DNA from: Synechococcus sp. MEDNS5
GTDB taxonomy: Bacteria; Cyanobacteriota; Cyanobacteriia; PCC-6307; Cyanobiaceae
Direction of reading: 5' to 3'
Assembly (NCBI RefSeq): GCF_014279875.1
Contig: NZ_CP047952.1
Location: forward strand, 186,001-250,000
Length of the DNA stretch: 64,000 bases
The notes beneath the pieces are model-generated. The model had not been told where the DNA came from. It saw only the letters and a list, made by a program, of their open reading frames with translations, and ran no database searches. This document shows, piece by piece, positions 1 to 8,884 of the stretch; within the stretch, counting starts at the first letter, position 1; each line of letters begins with the position of its first letter. The position numbers and the translations under genes were made by a program.

Positions 1-1
1 G

Positions 2-532
2 GTGGTGTGTCTGGTGGGGCTGGAGCAGGGTCTGTTCCCCAGTTACCGCTCTTTAGATGACCCGGCGTCGCTGGAGGAGGAGCGGCGGCTCTGTTACGTG
101 GGCATCACCCGCGCCAAGGAGCGCCTGTTCCTCTCCCATGCCAGCGAGCGGCGGCTGTGGGGTGGCATGCGCGAGCCAGCTGTGCCCAGTGTGTTTCTCT
201 CTGAGCTGCCGGAGGCGCTGGTGCAAGGGGACATCCCTCGCAGTGGCGGTGCAGCGATCCGTCGGGAGCAGCGGCTCGATCGTCTCACCCGTGTTGATCG
301 GGAACAACCCAGCAGTGCCCCGGCCAATGCCGTGCGTCGCCGTCAGGCCGGTCCGGCCCCAGGCAAGAGCTGGAGCGTGGGCGATCGGGTGCTGCACAGC
401 AGCTTCGGGGAAGGGGAGGTCACCCACACCTTCGGCAGTGGCGAGAAGGTGTCGATTGCAGTGAAGTTTCCTGGGATGGGACCGAAAATTCTTGATCCGC
501 GCCTGGCGCCGATTGAGCCGCTGGGGGGTTGA
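2..532 (+). CDS. pcrA: UvrD/PcrA-type DNA helicase, C-terminal part (cut by window edge)
   Basis: This is the last 176 residues of a superfamily 1A 3'-5' DNA helicase. The family unwinds DNA in excision repair and clears RNA polymerase or RecA from DNA. The 5' part lies outside the window. Visible are the stretch VGLEQGLFPSYRS, which matches the region around helicase motif V, and motif VI as EEERRLCYVGITRA. At about residues 123-172 there is an SH3/Tudor-like tail (WSVGDRVLHSSFGEGEV) of the kind that contacts RNA polymerase in PcrA. Composition is GC-rich like the rest of the core genome. The stop is four bases before the next start, so downstream glycosyltransferase genes may be co-transcribed with it. 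UvrD and PcrA cannot be told apart from this fragment. Confidence 0.9.
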   Translation: MVCLVGLEQGLFPSYRSLDDPASLEEERRLCYVGITRAKERLFLSHASERRLWGGMREPAVPSVFLSELPEALVQGDIPRSGGAAIRREQRLDRLTRVDREQPSSAPANAVRRRQAGPAPGKSWSVGDRVLHSSFGEGEVTHTFGSGEKVSIAVKFPGMGPKILDPRLAPIEPLGG

Positions 533-536
533 GCGG

Positions 537-1688
537 ATGTGGAAACGCAGAATCCGCGCAATGTTTGGTCGTAGGCAGCTTGATGCCTGCCGCGAAGAGG
601 CGCGGGTCCAGAACCGTGACCTCAAACTGCTGAACACCATCAACGGCTTTGGGGCCAAGGGTCTGCTGCGATCCATCAGCCATCGCGCCATGCCGCCGGT
701 GGACGATCGCCTTCATGGAGAGGGGGATGCCCCCATGGCTGGGGTGCAGGTGTTGACCCGCTACTGCGGCATTGAAGCGCCCTACTGGGGCCTGTTTGTG
801 AACCACTATCACCGGATCGGCGTTCGTCGGCTGCAGGTGTGCGTACAGAACGACCGGGATGCGGAGGAGGTGGAGGCTTGGGATTATCCCGAACCAATGA
901 CGATCCAGGTGCAGCGCCTGCGCTCTGATCTGCCCCCCGATGAGGGCCTGCGCGAGCTGGATCCGAGCAGTTACCGCCACGATGCGCCCTTCACGTTGCT
1001 GGCCGATTGTGATGAGTATCTCCAGCCACTCCGCTCGGACCTGAGCATCCGCCGCCTGTTCGAGCTCTTCCCGGAGCGAGCCCAGTGTTCCATTCCCTGG
1101 GTGATGTGTCCGGTGCTGAACCCGCTGCAGGAGCAGCCGCGGGGGTTTTGGGGCAATCATGGCAAGCCGATTGCCCGCTCCGATCAGATTGAGGCTGTGG
1201 CGTCAGACCATCACTTTCAGGTGCCACCGGTGAAGCCCGGGGGGCGGATCCTCTCCACACCGATGGCCTCGATGGGATGGGTGTTGGTGCACTGCCTTTC
1301 GCGCAGCTTTGAAGACACCCTGCTGCGGCAGTTGCACACCCGCTTCACCTGCGTGAAGAACACCGACCGTGGCGAGATCGTGTCGCGGGTGCGATCCGGT
1401 GATCTGCCGATCCGCTTGCGGGTGTTGGCGTATTTCAGTCTTCAGGAGCGGTATCTCGATGTGCCGGTGCCCTCGCTGCGGGCGATTGATCTTGCGGCGC
1501 AGACCCGTCTTCTGCAGAGCTGTCTGGGCGAATCGGATCTGCGCCTGGCGCGGGAGGTGTTTGAGGAGTACCGGCGCCTGTTGGGCCGTTGCGTGCGGCG
1601 TTTGCCGACCTATCCGGCCACGACGTTTCCCGACATCGTTGCGGCGCTGCCGTCCCCCGATGAGCTGAGGCAGCTGTATGACGCCTGA
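537..1688 (+). CDS. GT2/GT92-like glycosyltransferase (copy 1 of 3)
   Basis: A putative cytoplasmic glycosyltransferase of about 383 residues. The core VLTRYCGIEAPYWG is followed by a DxDE-type nucleotide-sugar/metal site (LLADCDEYL), then SIPWV, HGKPI and VHCLSRSFEDTLL. The same ordered motifs occur in the genes at 2508 and 18189, so the three are paralogues. The ATG at 537 is preferred because it follows the helicase stop by four bases; an in-frame start at 492 would overlap the helicase by 41 bases. The downstream gene overlaps by 11 bases, suggesting an operon. Glycosyltransferase assignment rests on the DxDE motif, the paralogue in the polysaccharide cluster and the neighbourhood. Donor and acceptor are unknown. 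Confidence 0.7.
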   Translation: MWKRRIRAMFGRRQLDACREEARVQNRDLKLLNTINGFGAKGLLRSISHRAMPPVDDRLHGEGDAPMAGVQVLTRYCGIEAPYWGLFVNHYHRIGVRRLQVCVQNDRDAEEVEAWDYPEPMTIQVQRLRSDLPPDEGLRELDPSSYRHDAPFTLLADCDEYLQPLRSDLSIRRLFELFPERAQCSIPWVMCPVLNPLQEQPRGFWGNHGKPIARSDQIEAVASDHHFQVPPVKPGGRILSTPMASMGWVLVHCLSRSFEDTLLRQLHTRFTCVKNTDRGEIVSRVRSGDLPIRLRVLAYFSLQERYLDVPVPSLRAIDLAAQTRLLQSCLGESDLRLAREVFEEYRRLLGRCVRRLPTYPATTFPDIVAALPSPDELRQLYDA

Positions 1689-2511
1689 GGCCCGGTTGTA
1701 TGTGTCGGGCTATTGGCCCTTGCCTGGGAACGGCAAACGTGGCCTCTCTTACTACCAGGCCCTGCTGCCCCAGACGCTGGCGCTGCTACGCGGGCAGCAG
1801 CTGCTCTTTTTTGCCGGTGATGCCCAGACCCTGGTGTTGGTGCAGGAGCACTGCAGAACCTGGCAGATCACCCTGGAGGGCCAGGTGATGCCTGTTGAGC
1901 AGCTACCGCAATGGGATCGGGCAGAGGCTCTGGTAGCCAGTTGTGGACGCATGGGCCTGGATGCCTGGCCGCAGCCCAAACGCTCCGCTGGAGAGAAAGG
2001 CGTGAATCACTTTTGGCGCGATCTGCACGGCTCGGGGGCCGACACCTACCGCCAGTTGCTGGCGGTGTGGTTGAGCAAGATCGCCCTGGTGGCGCAACGG
2101 GCCTCCACAGAACCCGAGCAGCGGAGCCTGGCCTGGGTGGATAGCAGCGTCGCCCGTTTTCAGCGGCAGCGCAGCAACTGGCGGTTCTGGCGTCTGCAGG
2201 ATCGCCCTGGCCAGCTCTGCCATTACGCCAGTCCGATGCGTTACCTGGGCCAGGGATTGCCGGTGAATGCCAGCTATCTCTCGGCCCCGGCGTCGGTTTG
2301 GAGAAAGCTGGCACCCCTGTTTGATGGGTTGGCGCAGCAAGCCAGCCTCATGGCCTACGGCCACGATGAGGAAACGATTCTGGGGGAGTGCCAGCGCCAG
2401 CACCCTGATCTGTTCCATTGCCTTGGCGTTCCTTACACACGGTTGCGGGGCCGTGCCGCCTGGCGCTGGTGGCTGCAGGATCGCTTCACGGGCCTGCTGG
2501 AGCGGCGATGA
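1678..2511 (+). CDS. Putative glycosyltransferase-like protein, possibly HtrL/YibB family
   Basis: A 277-residue soluble protein that I do not firmly recognise. The N-terminus (VSGYWPLPGNGKRG) and the central LAWVDSSVARF recall the HtrL_YibB/WlaTC family of lipopolysaccharide-associated transferases, in which an N-terminal strand and a central W-(I/V)-D element are conserved. No signal peptide or membrane segment is seen. It overlaps the upstream gene by 11 bases and the downstream gene through an ATGA junction, so it is translationally coupled between two paralogous glycosyltransferases. That context supports a role in glycan synthesis. GC-rich host composition. Confidence 0.55.
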   Translation: MTPEARLYVSGYWPLPGNGKRGLSYYQALLPQTLALLRGQQLLFFAGDAQTLVLVQEHCRTWQITLEGQVMPVEQLPQWDRAEALVASCGRMGLDAWPQPKRSAGEKGVNHFWRDLHGSGADTYRQLLAVWLSKIALVAQRASTEPEQRSLAWVDSSVARFQRQRSNWRFWRLQDRPGQLCHYASPMRYLGQGLPVNASYLSAPASVWRKLAPLFDGLAQQASLMAYGHDEETILGECQRQHPDLFHCLGVPYTRLRGRAAWRWWLQDRFTGLLERR

Positions 2512-3647
2512 GCCGGAGGTTGGCGGGCTGGCTGAAGCGGTGGTTTCGCTCGATCGATCCCCCGAAGGAACCACGGCGTTCTCCGGATGGTGACCTGAGC
2601 AATGGCTTCGGTGCCCGGCGCTTGCTGTGTTCTCCGCTTGCCCCTGGTGGGGATCCCGGAACACTGCCCCGCGCCTCGGTGCTGGAGGGGGTGCAACTGC
2701 TTACCCGCTACTGCGCCATGGAGCGGCCCTATTGGCAGGGCTTTTTGCAGCACTATCGGGACCTTGGGGTGTGTTGCATTCAGGTGGGGGTGCAGCAGCG
2801 GGAGGAAGCAAGGGAACTGGAGTCGATCCCGGTGCCGGAGGGGATGACGTTGCGGCTGCATCAGCTGCCTGCTGATGAGGATCCCAGCGCCGCCCTGCAG
2901 TCTTTGCCCGTGGCGCTGTTCGCTGAGGAAGCGCCCTTCACCTTGATGTTGGATGCGGATGAATGGTTGCTGCCTTTGCGTCCTGACCTCTCGATCCAAC
3001 AGCTCGCCCAGGTGTTCCCCACGGTGAGCCAGTGGTATCTGCCTTGGCTGTTGCGCCCTTGCCTGCAGCCCAGCGATGCCGGCAGAGGTGGCTTTTGGGG
3101 CCATGTGGGCAAGCCGTTGATCCGATCGCAGTGCATGGCGGGTGTCGCCCACGACCACAGCTTCCGGCTGCAGAAAAGGCGTAGCTCCACGGGGGCCACC
3201 TCAGCACCCGCAGGCCTGTTCGGGTTTGCTCTGGTGCATTTCTGGTCGCGCAGCTTTCGCGACTGCCTGGTGAAGACCTTCCACAGCCGCATTCAGGATG
3301 CCAAGAGCGTGGATCAGGCTGATGCTCTGACCCTGATCCAGTCCGGTGGGCTGCCGATGCGGCTGCGGCTGTTGGCCTATCTGATGGTTCAGAGCGGCTA
3401 TGTGCCCCTGCCTGACAGCTTGCGACCCCAGGTGGACCTGGAGCTGGAAGATCGCCTCGTGCGTCGTTGCGTGTCTGAGCTGGATGAGACCCTGTGCCGG
3501 CAGAGTTTTGATCGCTACTGCGACCAGTTACGCCGATGTGGCCCCAGCCTGCCGCTTTATCCGGCCTTGTCGCTGCTGGCTGTGGCGGAGCGGTTGCCCA
3601 GGGTGCTCACTCTGGCTGAGTCTGAGGCTCAGGCGAATCGGGCGTAG
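2508..3647 (+). CDS. GT2/GT92-like glycosyltransferase (copy 2 of 3)
   Basis: A second member of the paralogous family, about 379 residues. It shows LLTRYCAMERPYW, LMLDADEWL (DxDE site), LPWLLRP, HVGKPL and VHFWSRSFRDCL in the same order as the genes at 537 and 18189. The ATG at 2508 overlaps the stop of the previous gene (ATGA), so it is chosen over an in-frame upstream start at 2418 that lies inside the previous gene. The N-terminal 60 or so residues are basic and proline-rich and differ from copy 1. Its 3' end overlaps the convergent sulfotransferase gene by 19 bases. Substrate unknown. Confidence 0.7.
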   Translation: MSRRLAGWLKRWFRSIDPPKEPRRSPDGDLSNGFGARRLLCSPLAPGGDPGTLPRASVLEGVQLLTRYCAMERPYWQGFLQHYRDLGVCCIQVGVQQREEARELESIPVPEGMTLRLHQLPADEDPSAALQSLPVALFAEEAPFTLMLDADEWLLPLRPDLSIQQLAQVFPTVSQWYLPWLLRPCLQPSDAGRGGFWGHVGKPLIRSQCMAGVAHDHSFRLQKRRSSTGATSAPAGLFGFALVHFWSRSFRDCLVKTFHSRIQDAKSVDQADALTLIQSGGLPMRLRLLAYLMVQSGYVPLPDSLRPQVDLELEDRLVRRCVSELDETLCRQSFDRYCDQLRRCGPSLPLYPALSLLAVAERLPRVLTLAESEAQANRA

Positions 3648-4531
3648 GGCCAGAGCTCATCCACCAGAGTGCCGAAACGGTCGCGGCAGGCGGCATAGGT
3701 GGCGCTGTAATGCTTGGCTACCTCCTCCAGCAAGGCCTGGTTGTGGCTCATCGGGCCAGGTGCGGCGTTTACTTTTTCGGATAACTCCGGCAAGGGGAGA
3801 TCGAGCTGCAGAAACCTGGCAAGACGGCTGTGGGAGTCGGCTTGAAACAGGCGTTCGTGGAACTCCACCAGCACATCCTCAGGCGGGAATGCGGCTTCGA
3901 TCGCGGCCAGGGTGTTCTCGTAGCGGGTGTGGCGTTCGATGCCGGGGGAGCGGAAGTGCAGGGCAAGAGCGATGTCTGGATCCTTCTGGCGGCCAATGGA
4001 TTCCTGGATCTGATCGCGCCAGATCAAACGCAGCTGCGACTGAATCCGATCGACTGGATCGCGCAACAGAAAAATCAGTTTCACCGTGAAGCCACGGCGG
4101 CGCAGATGGCTGCGGATGTCGCGCAACCTTTCGGCATGGAGTTGGGCGTAGTAAGGGGAGATGTCGCCGGTTGCGTTGATGGCCGGGTTTTCAGCCACTA
4201 AGCGATCGAAATACTCGAAATAGTGGTGATGGCGAACACGCATCAGCAGTTGTTTTTGCTCTGTTGGCAGAGTCAGAAACTCTTCATGGCTAAAGCGGCG
4301 CGTTGAGCCGAAGGTGGCGTTGAGTTGCTCTTGCTGACGCCGATAGCGGCGCCATTCGTTGCGAATACGTTTCTTTTTGTTGGAGAATATGTGGTACTCC
4401 TTCGTGAAGCCCATATCTACGCCGGCGCAACGTTGGAGTTGTTCATGCACCCAGGTGGTCCCGGCACGCTGAGCGCCCACGCCGAGGACGAACAGCTTTT
4501 GGTTGTTTGTCTTGTGATCCGGCCTCTGCAT
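3629..4531 (-). CDS. Sulfotransferase domain protein
   Basis: A 300-residue PAPS-dependent sulfotransferase-type protein. The 5'-phosphosulfate loop is GAQRAGTTWV near residue 18-27, and the 3'-phosphate binding motif is LRDPVDRIQSQ in the middle of the protein. Length fits the family. It would transfer sulfate from PAPS to a hydroxyl of a sugar or small molecule, presumably in the cytoplasm. It points toward, and overlaps by 19 bases, the glycosyltransferase operon. It is the only one of six sulfotransferase-type genes in the window lying outside the AT-rich block; its composition is intermediate. Confidence 0.85.
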   Translation of the reverse strand: MQRPDHKTNNQKLFVLGVGAQRAGTTWVHEQLQRCAGVDMGFTKEYHIFSNKKKRIRNEWRRYRRQQEQLNATFGSTRRFSHEEFLTLPTEQKQLLMRVRHHHYFEYFDRLVAENPAINATGDISPYYAQLHAERLRDIRSHLRRRGFTVKLIFLLRDPVDRIQSQLRLIWRDQIQESIGRQKDPDIALALHFRSPGIERHTRYENTLAAIEAAFPPEDVLVEFHERLFQADSHSRLARFLQLDLPLPELSEKVNAAPGPMSHNQALLEEVAKHYSATYAACRDRFGTLVDELWPYARFA

Positions 4532-4555
4532 CGTTTTTTTATGCGTTTTCTGCGT

Positions 4556-6718
4556 TCAGATCACCACGCCGATGGGATGGAGATCGGCTGGGAGTGAGGT
4601 TAGGGCCCCATTGAGGCCAGGATCCGAGGCGATCAGCAGCGGGCCGCAGGTCTGGGGATCCACCAACAGCTCCAGCAGGGCTCGGTGGGCATTGCTGCCT
4701 GCCGTCATCGCCCCCAGCTGGAGCGTGACGGCGGCTGGTTGATCGCCGGCTGGGTCCAGAGCGCTCCAGGCCTGTCGGTTGGCAGGGGCGAGGCTGCTGG
4801 CGACGCCGCGCTCCAAAAGGGAGAGGGCGCCGGGCAGGGCCGGGATTCGTTCGGTATGGAGCTGGAGGCGGCGTGAGCGATCGGGCGGCAGCATCTCCAA
4901 CAGATGACCCAGCAGCCCGAAGCCAGTGATGTCGGTGGCGGCATGGATGGAGCCGGGGTTGGCGGTCATCAGCTGTTGGAGTGCCTCCACCAGCTCATGT
5001 TGGCTTCGGTTCATTTGCCGCTGCACCTGCTCCAGGTGGGTGGGCGCAGCGGCACTGGCCATGGCGGCGGCAAACAGCACGCCGGTGCCGAGCGGACGGC
5101 TCAACCACAGGTGATCACCGGCTTGCAGGCCGCGTTTGGGCCAGAAGCGCTCGGATGCAACGGCGCCCTGCACGCTGAGGCTGATCTGCAGCCCCAGGCT
5201 GATCGGGTTTGGCGTGGCTTCTGGGCCAGTGGTGCGCGCTTCCAGGGTGTGGCCGCCGATCAGGTCGGCGCCCTGTTCGCTGAGGGAGTCGCGGATGCCA
5301 GCCAGGGTCTGGCTGAGCATTTGCTGTTGCAGGCCTTCGGCCACGGCCGGCAGGGTCACGACCGCCTGGGCCGAGCGGGGCAGGGCACCGCAGGCCCAGA
5401 GGTCTGAGCAGGCATGCAGCGCGGTGATGCGGCCGTTGAGCCAGGGATCGCTGAGCAGGGCGGGGAAGCCATCCACGCTCTGCAACAGCAACTGGCCCTG
5501 ATGATCAAAGCCCAGAGACTGGGCATCCTCCGGCAGGTGGCCGAGGCGATCGAGGCCGGCGCTGGCCAGCGCCCGTTGCAGGGGCTGGGCTGGCAGCTTG
5601 GCGGCACAACCGCGGCAGAGCATGGCTTGTTCCCCACCTTTTGCGGCACTGGCCATGGCTGAGCGCGGCTGCAGGCGCGCCATGAAGCGGCGGTCGATGC
5701 GTTGTTTCCAGCGCCAGAGCCAGCGCTGCGGACCAAACCAGAGCGTCCCCCAGAGGGCCCAGGCCTGAGTCCGACTTCCCAGCAGTTGCAGGGCACGGCG
5801 CTGGGGCTGCCAGGTGGGTGGTCTGCGGCCAGCCGCCAGGGCCTCCAGAACCCGGGCCAAAGGCAGGGCAGCACGCACGGCCCAGACGCCGGAGGGCGGC
5901 CGGGGAGCCACGTCGATCACGGCGCAATCACCGGCGGCGAGGACCTCGGGATGGCCGAGCACCTGCAGGCTGGGGTTGGTGCGCAGGCGCCCTCGGCCAT
6001 CGCAGGGCAGGCCGCTGGCGGCGAGCCAGGCGGGGGCACGGCTGCCGCTGCAGTTGAGGACGGGGCCGCGGCGCTCTTGATCGGCAGGCAGCAGGTGGAT
6101 TCGGGCGCGCCTCAGGGCGGTGCGCAGGGAGGCCGGCAGGCGACCCGAATTGCGGGCTTGCAACTGCAGGCGGCGTTGGGGCCAGCGCCGGCGCAGGGCG
6201 AGCACCACCTCCAGCGCCGCCAGACCACTCCCCACCACCGTGAAGGGTTGTGCCGGAGTAACGAGATCAGCAGCAGCACCGCTCTCAGCATCCTGGCTTT
6301 CCAGCCAGACCAGGGCTGGCTCCAGGGGCTTGATCGCCACGGTGTTGATTGCCTGGCTGTCGTCCAGTGCCGGGGTGATGCAGCCGAGGTTGCAGCTGAG
6401 GCGCTCGTAGTGAAGGGCGGGGCGGTCCTGCAGCAGCAGCTGCTGGCTTTGGGGATCGATCCCCGTGATCTCCGCCTGCACGAAGGCGACGCCGGCTCGA
6501 TCGGCCAGGGCGGCGAGATCGAGACTCACTTCGTCTCGCTGGTGGTTTCCGGCGATCAGGCCTGGGATCATGCCGGAATAAAGGCTGGTGCGGCTTCGGC
6601 TCACGAGGGTGATCAACCCCGACGGCCGGCGTTGCGGTTGCATGGCCCAGCGGCGCAGCAGCAGGGCGTGGCTGTGGCCGCCACCGGCCAGCAGCAGATG
6701 CTGATCAGACGCCGCCAT
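4556..6718 (-). CDS. selD: Selenide, water dikinase fused to an NADH-dehydrogenase-like domain
   Basis: A two-domain protein of about 720 residues. Residues 1 to about 340 form an FAD-binding NDH-2-like domain beginning HLLLAGGGHSHALLL, with VVGSGLAALEVVLAL and an AAGDCAVI motif. From about residue 370 the SelD domain makes selenophosphate from selenide and ATP. CRGCAAKLP aligns with the E. coli C17-G-C19-K20 region; the reactive Cys and Lys are kept, while the second Cys is Ala. Also visible are GGHTLEA, ATDITGFGLLGH and DPQTCGPLL. The ATG at 6718 (MAASDQ) is preferred; the longer frame to 6856 would run far into the next gene. The start overlaps the upstream gene's end by 14 bases. Fusions of this kind are known in cyanobacteria. 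The likely use is selenouridine in tRNA, since no selenoprotein machinery is seen here. Confidence 0.9.
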   Translation of the reverse strand: MAASDQHLLLAGGGHSHALLLRRWAMQPQRRPSGLITLVSRSRTSLYSGMIPGLIAGNHQRDEVSLDLAALADRAGVAFVQAEITGIDPQSQQLLLQDRPALHYERLSCNLGCITPALDDSQAINTVAIKPLEPALVWLESQDAESGAAADLVTPAQPFTVVGSGLAALEVVLALRRRWPQRRLQLQARNSGRLPASLRTALRRARIHLLPADQERRGPVLNCSGSRAPAWLAASGLPCDGRGRLRTNPSLQVLGHPEVLAAGDCAVIDVAPRPPSGVWAVRAALPLARVLEALAAGRRPPTWQPQRRALQLLGSRTQAWALWGTLWFGPQRWLWRWKQRIDRRFMARLQPRSAMASAAKGGEQAMLCRGCAAKLPAQPLQRALASAGLDRLGHLPEDAQSLGFDHQGQLLLQSVDGFPALLSDPWLNGRITALHACSDLWACGALPRSAQAVVTLPAVAEGLQQQMLSQTLAGIRDSLSEQGADLIGGHTLEARTTGPEATPNPISLGLQISLSVQGAVASERFWPKRGLQAGDHLWLSRPLGTGVLFAAAMASAAAPTHLEQVQRQMNRSQHELVEALQQLMTANPGSIHAATDITGFGLLGHLLEMLPPDRSRRLQLHTERIPALPGALSLLERGVASSLAPANRQAWSALDPAGDQPAAVTLQLGAMTAGSNAHRALLELLVDPQTCGPLLIASDPGLNGALTSLPADLHPIGVVI

Positions 6719-7574
6719 CGTTGTGCTCCAGTTCCGCTCGCACTCCCGCCTGGTCGGGGGTGTTGATCCGACGGTTGAGCTTGAACACAGGTGCCTGATC
6801 CAGGGTGGGCTTGTTGCGTGGTGCTGCCCCGCTCCCGGCGTCGCCTCCATCGGCATGGTGCTGCAACCAGTGACAGGGCCCAGCGGACAGCGTCGGCACC
6901 GAGCGCCAGAGGACCCGCAGGGACGGCTGGGTTCTGATGATCTCTGCGAAGCAGTAGTGCTGGCCGAAATAGGGCAGATGGGCGCTGAGCCGATGGGTGA
7001 GGGGGTGGCACCAGATGCGCGCGGCGTGGGGCGAATGTTTGAGATGGGTTTTGAGCCACCGCCGCAGCGGTTTCTGCAGGGGCTTGCACCACCTGGGCCG
7101 CGGATATCGCAGCAACTGCTCGTAGCGCTTGCTCCAGTGCTGAATCAGGGGGTGATCGGGGCTGCTGGCCAGAAACCAGTTCGAGAGCAGACGATCGGGC
7201 CCCGGGTTGGCAAAGGCGAAGAAGCTTTCTTCGCAACGGTTCGGTAGCCATGCATCCAGTTGTTGGCGGCAGAGCACGGTGGCATCGGCCCACACCCCGC
7301 CATGGTGAAGCAGCAACTGCAAGCGCAACCAGTCGGCCTGATGGGCTGGTTTGAGCTCGGGCAGGGTGTGGTAACGCTGCAAGGCAGCTGCGGGAAGCCA
7401 GTCTGACCAGTTGTCATACGTGACGACCCGCACCGACCAGGAGGGGTTGAGCGCGGACCAGCGCCGGCTGCAGGCCTGCACGAGAGACGGGGCTGTCTGG
7501 AGACCCTGGTGCCAGGCGATCCAGAGTGTGCGGGGAATCAAAAGCCGACGCTTGCGCGAAACACCCAATTCCAT
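6705..7574 (-). CDS. Capsular polysaccharide synthesis-type glycosyltransferase
   Basis: A protein of about 289 residues resembling the Caps_synth/DXD-sugar transferase group. It opens with IPRTLWIAWHQG, carries the element ADWLRLQLLLHHGGVWADA with the W-A-D variant of the usual GG(I/V)YxD sugar-binding site, and has an FxFANP segment after it. The start is uncertain. The ATG at 7574 is used here; a TTG at 7541 would make a TTGA overlap with the stop of the upstream barrel gene. Either way it overlaps that gene and is coupled to it. Its end overlaps the start of selD by 14 bases. The role is presumably adding one sugar to the surface glycan. Confidence 0.7.
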   Translation of the reverse strand: MELGVSRKRRLLIPRTLWIAWHQGLQTAPSLVQACSRRWSALNPSWSVRVVTYDNWSDWLPAAALQRYHTLPELKPAHQADWLRLQLLLHHGGVWADATVLCRQQLDAWLPNRCEESFFAFANPGPDRLLSNWFLASSPDHPLIQHWSKRYEQLLRYPRPRWCKPLQKPLRRWLKTHLKHSPHAARIWCHPLTHRLSAHLPYFGQHYCFAEIIRTQPSLRVLWRSVPTLSAGPCHWLQHHADGGDAGSGAAPRNKPTLDQAPVFKLNRRINTPDQAGVRAELEHNDGGV

Positions 7575-8884
7575 TCGTCGGCTGGAATGACTTGGTCTCT
7601 GCGGGCGAAATTCACGCCCCATGTGAGTCGCATGGGGATGCCACCGGTGAGGTTCAGGGATGTCCCCAGAATGGATTCAGAACTGTTGTACTCCAGAAAT
7701 ACACCCCACCATTCGTTGAACACAACTGAAACCGAGCCGATCGGCCCCCAGCAGATGTTGTTGTCTATCGCGAACGAACCTTCACGATCTTGCACGTTGT
7801 TGATGCAAGCAAATTGCAGGTTTTCGTTCTGGGCGAATTTGGTGGTGCCGAAGCCACCATTGGCGATTACCAGCGGATAATCCTTGCCGTCATTGCCCAG
7901 CCACCAACCCTTCGAGGCCATCAGGTAGAAGTTTCTACCTGTATCGGTGAATTCGTCCCACTGCAGGATTTGTTCACCGCCAAAGGCGATGCCGCCGGTG
8001 TCCCCGATCTGCCGCGCGATTCGAAACCCGCTTGAAACGCCCTCACCAAGAGCTGTCGTGCCGCCGGCTGCACCTTCACCCTGAAAAACACTTCGAAACG
8101 AGGTGTTGAGCCCCAAGCTCCAGTTTGTGGTTTGAATGATGTTTGCGCTGATTATTGCGTTGGCATCACCGTTGTTCCAGGCAAAGAAATCGCTGCCTTC
8201 CGGTCTGCGGCTAAAACCTCTGATCGTGGCATCCCCAAACCAGCGCTGGCTCCAGCGAAAGCCGTTTGGAATGTTCCAGCTGATATCCGGCCCCACGAGC
8301 CCATCGCCATAGGCAATCGAGCGATTGAGTGCCTGTAGTGGAGGCGGCGGAGGCAGCTCGGGCACGCGGCTGGGTTGGTCCTGCTCGATCGCAAGCGCCT
8401 CAGGCGGCGGTGCTTCCAGCTGTTCCACCACCACGGTGGTGGATTCTTCAACGGTGATGCTTTCGGTGCTTCCGGCGTCTTCGGCGATCGTTTCATTGCT
8501 GGGCACCGGTTCCCACACCACCTGGGTGGTGATGGTGGTGGGCTCGCCAGCGAGGGTTTCGCTGTCGCTGCTTGGCACCGGCTCCCAGACCACGGTTTGA
8601 GGGATGTCTGACGCCGAGGGTTGTGCCCGGCTCCCGAGAGCGTCGCTGTTGGGCTCCTCCACCGGCTCCCAAACGACCGGCCCACCACCATCCACGGCCG
8701 GCACCAGGATCTGCGACTCCTCCGCCTGCTTGGGGGTCACCGGTTCCCACACCACCTGAGCGCGGAGGGGGGCACCCGCAACAGCTCCCGCTGCCGCCCC
8801 CAGCAGGGCCCCGGCCCCCACCGAAGCGAGCCAGCGCTGGGGGCGTCCTGCGCGCCCCACCAACCGCACCCTCTCTGTCGTCAT
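7538..8884 (-). CDS. Outer-membrane beta-barrel protein with VVWEPV repeats
   Basis: A secreted protein of about 448 residues. An N-terminal signal peptide (positive n-region, then an Ala/Gly-rich stretch ending near residue 42) precedes four spaced copies of VVWEPV within about 110 residues, in an acidic, Ser/Thr/Pro-rich linker, and a proline run (PPPPPP). The last 270 residues alternate polar and aromatic positions like an outer-membrane barrel and end in VGF, a terminal Phe as in BAM substrates. The ATG shares one base with the galE stop (TGATG), fixing the start. It lies in the minus-strand operon with galE and the Wzz/Wza genes, which suggests a surface or export role for the polysaccharide. 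No exact family is recognised. Confidence 0.65.
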   Translation of the reverse strand: MTTERVRLVGRAGRPQRWLASVGAGALLGAAAGAVAGAPLRAQVVWEPVTPKQAEESQILVPAVDGGGPVVWEPVEEPNSDALGSRAQPSASDIPQTVVWEPVPSSDSETLAGEPTTITTQVVWEPVPSNETIAEDAGSTESITVEESTTVVVEQLEAPPPEALAIEQDQPSRVPELPPPPPLQALNRSIAYGDGLVGPDISWNIPNGFRWSQRWFGDATIRGFSRRPEGSDFFAWNNGDANAIISANIIQTTNWSLGLNTSFRSVFQGEGAAGGTTALGEGVSSGFRIARQIGDTGGIAFGGEQILQWDEFTDTGRNFYLMASKGWWLGNDGKDYPLVIANGGFGTTKFAQNENLQFACINNVQDREGSFAIDNNICWGPIGSVSVVFNEWWGVFLEYNSSESILGTSLNLTGGIPMRLTWGVNFARRDQVIPADEWNWVFRASVGF

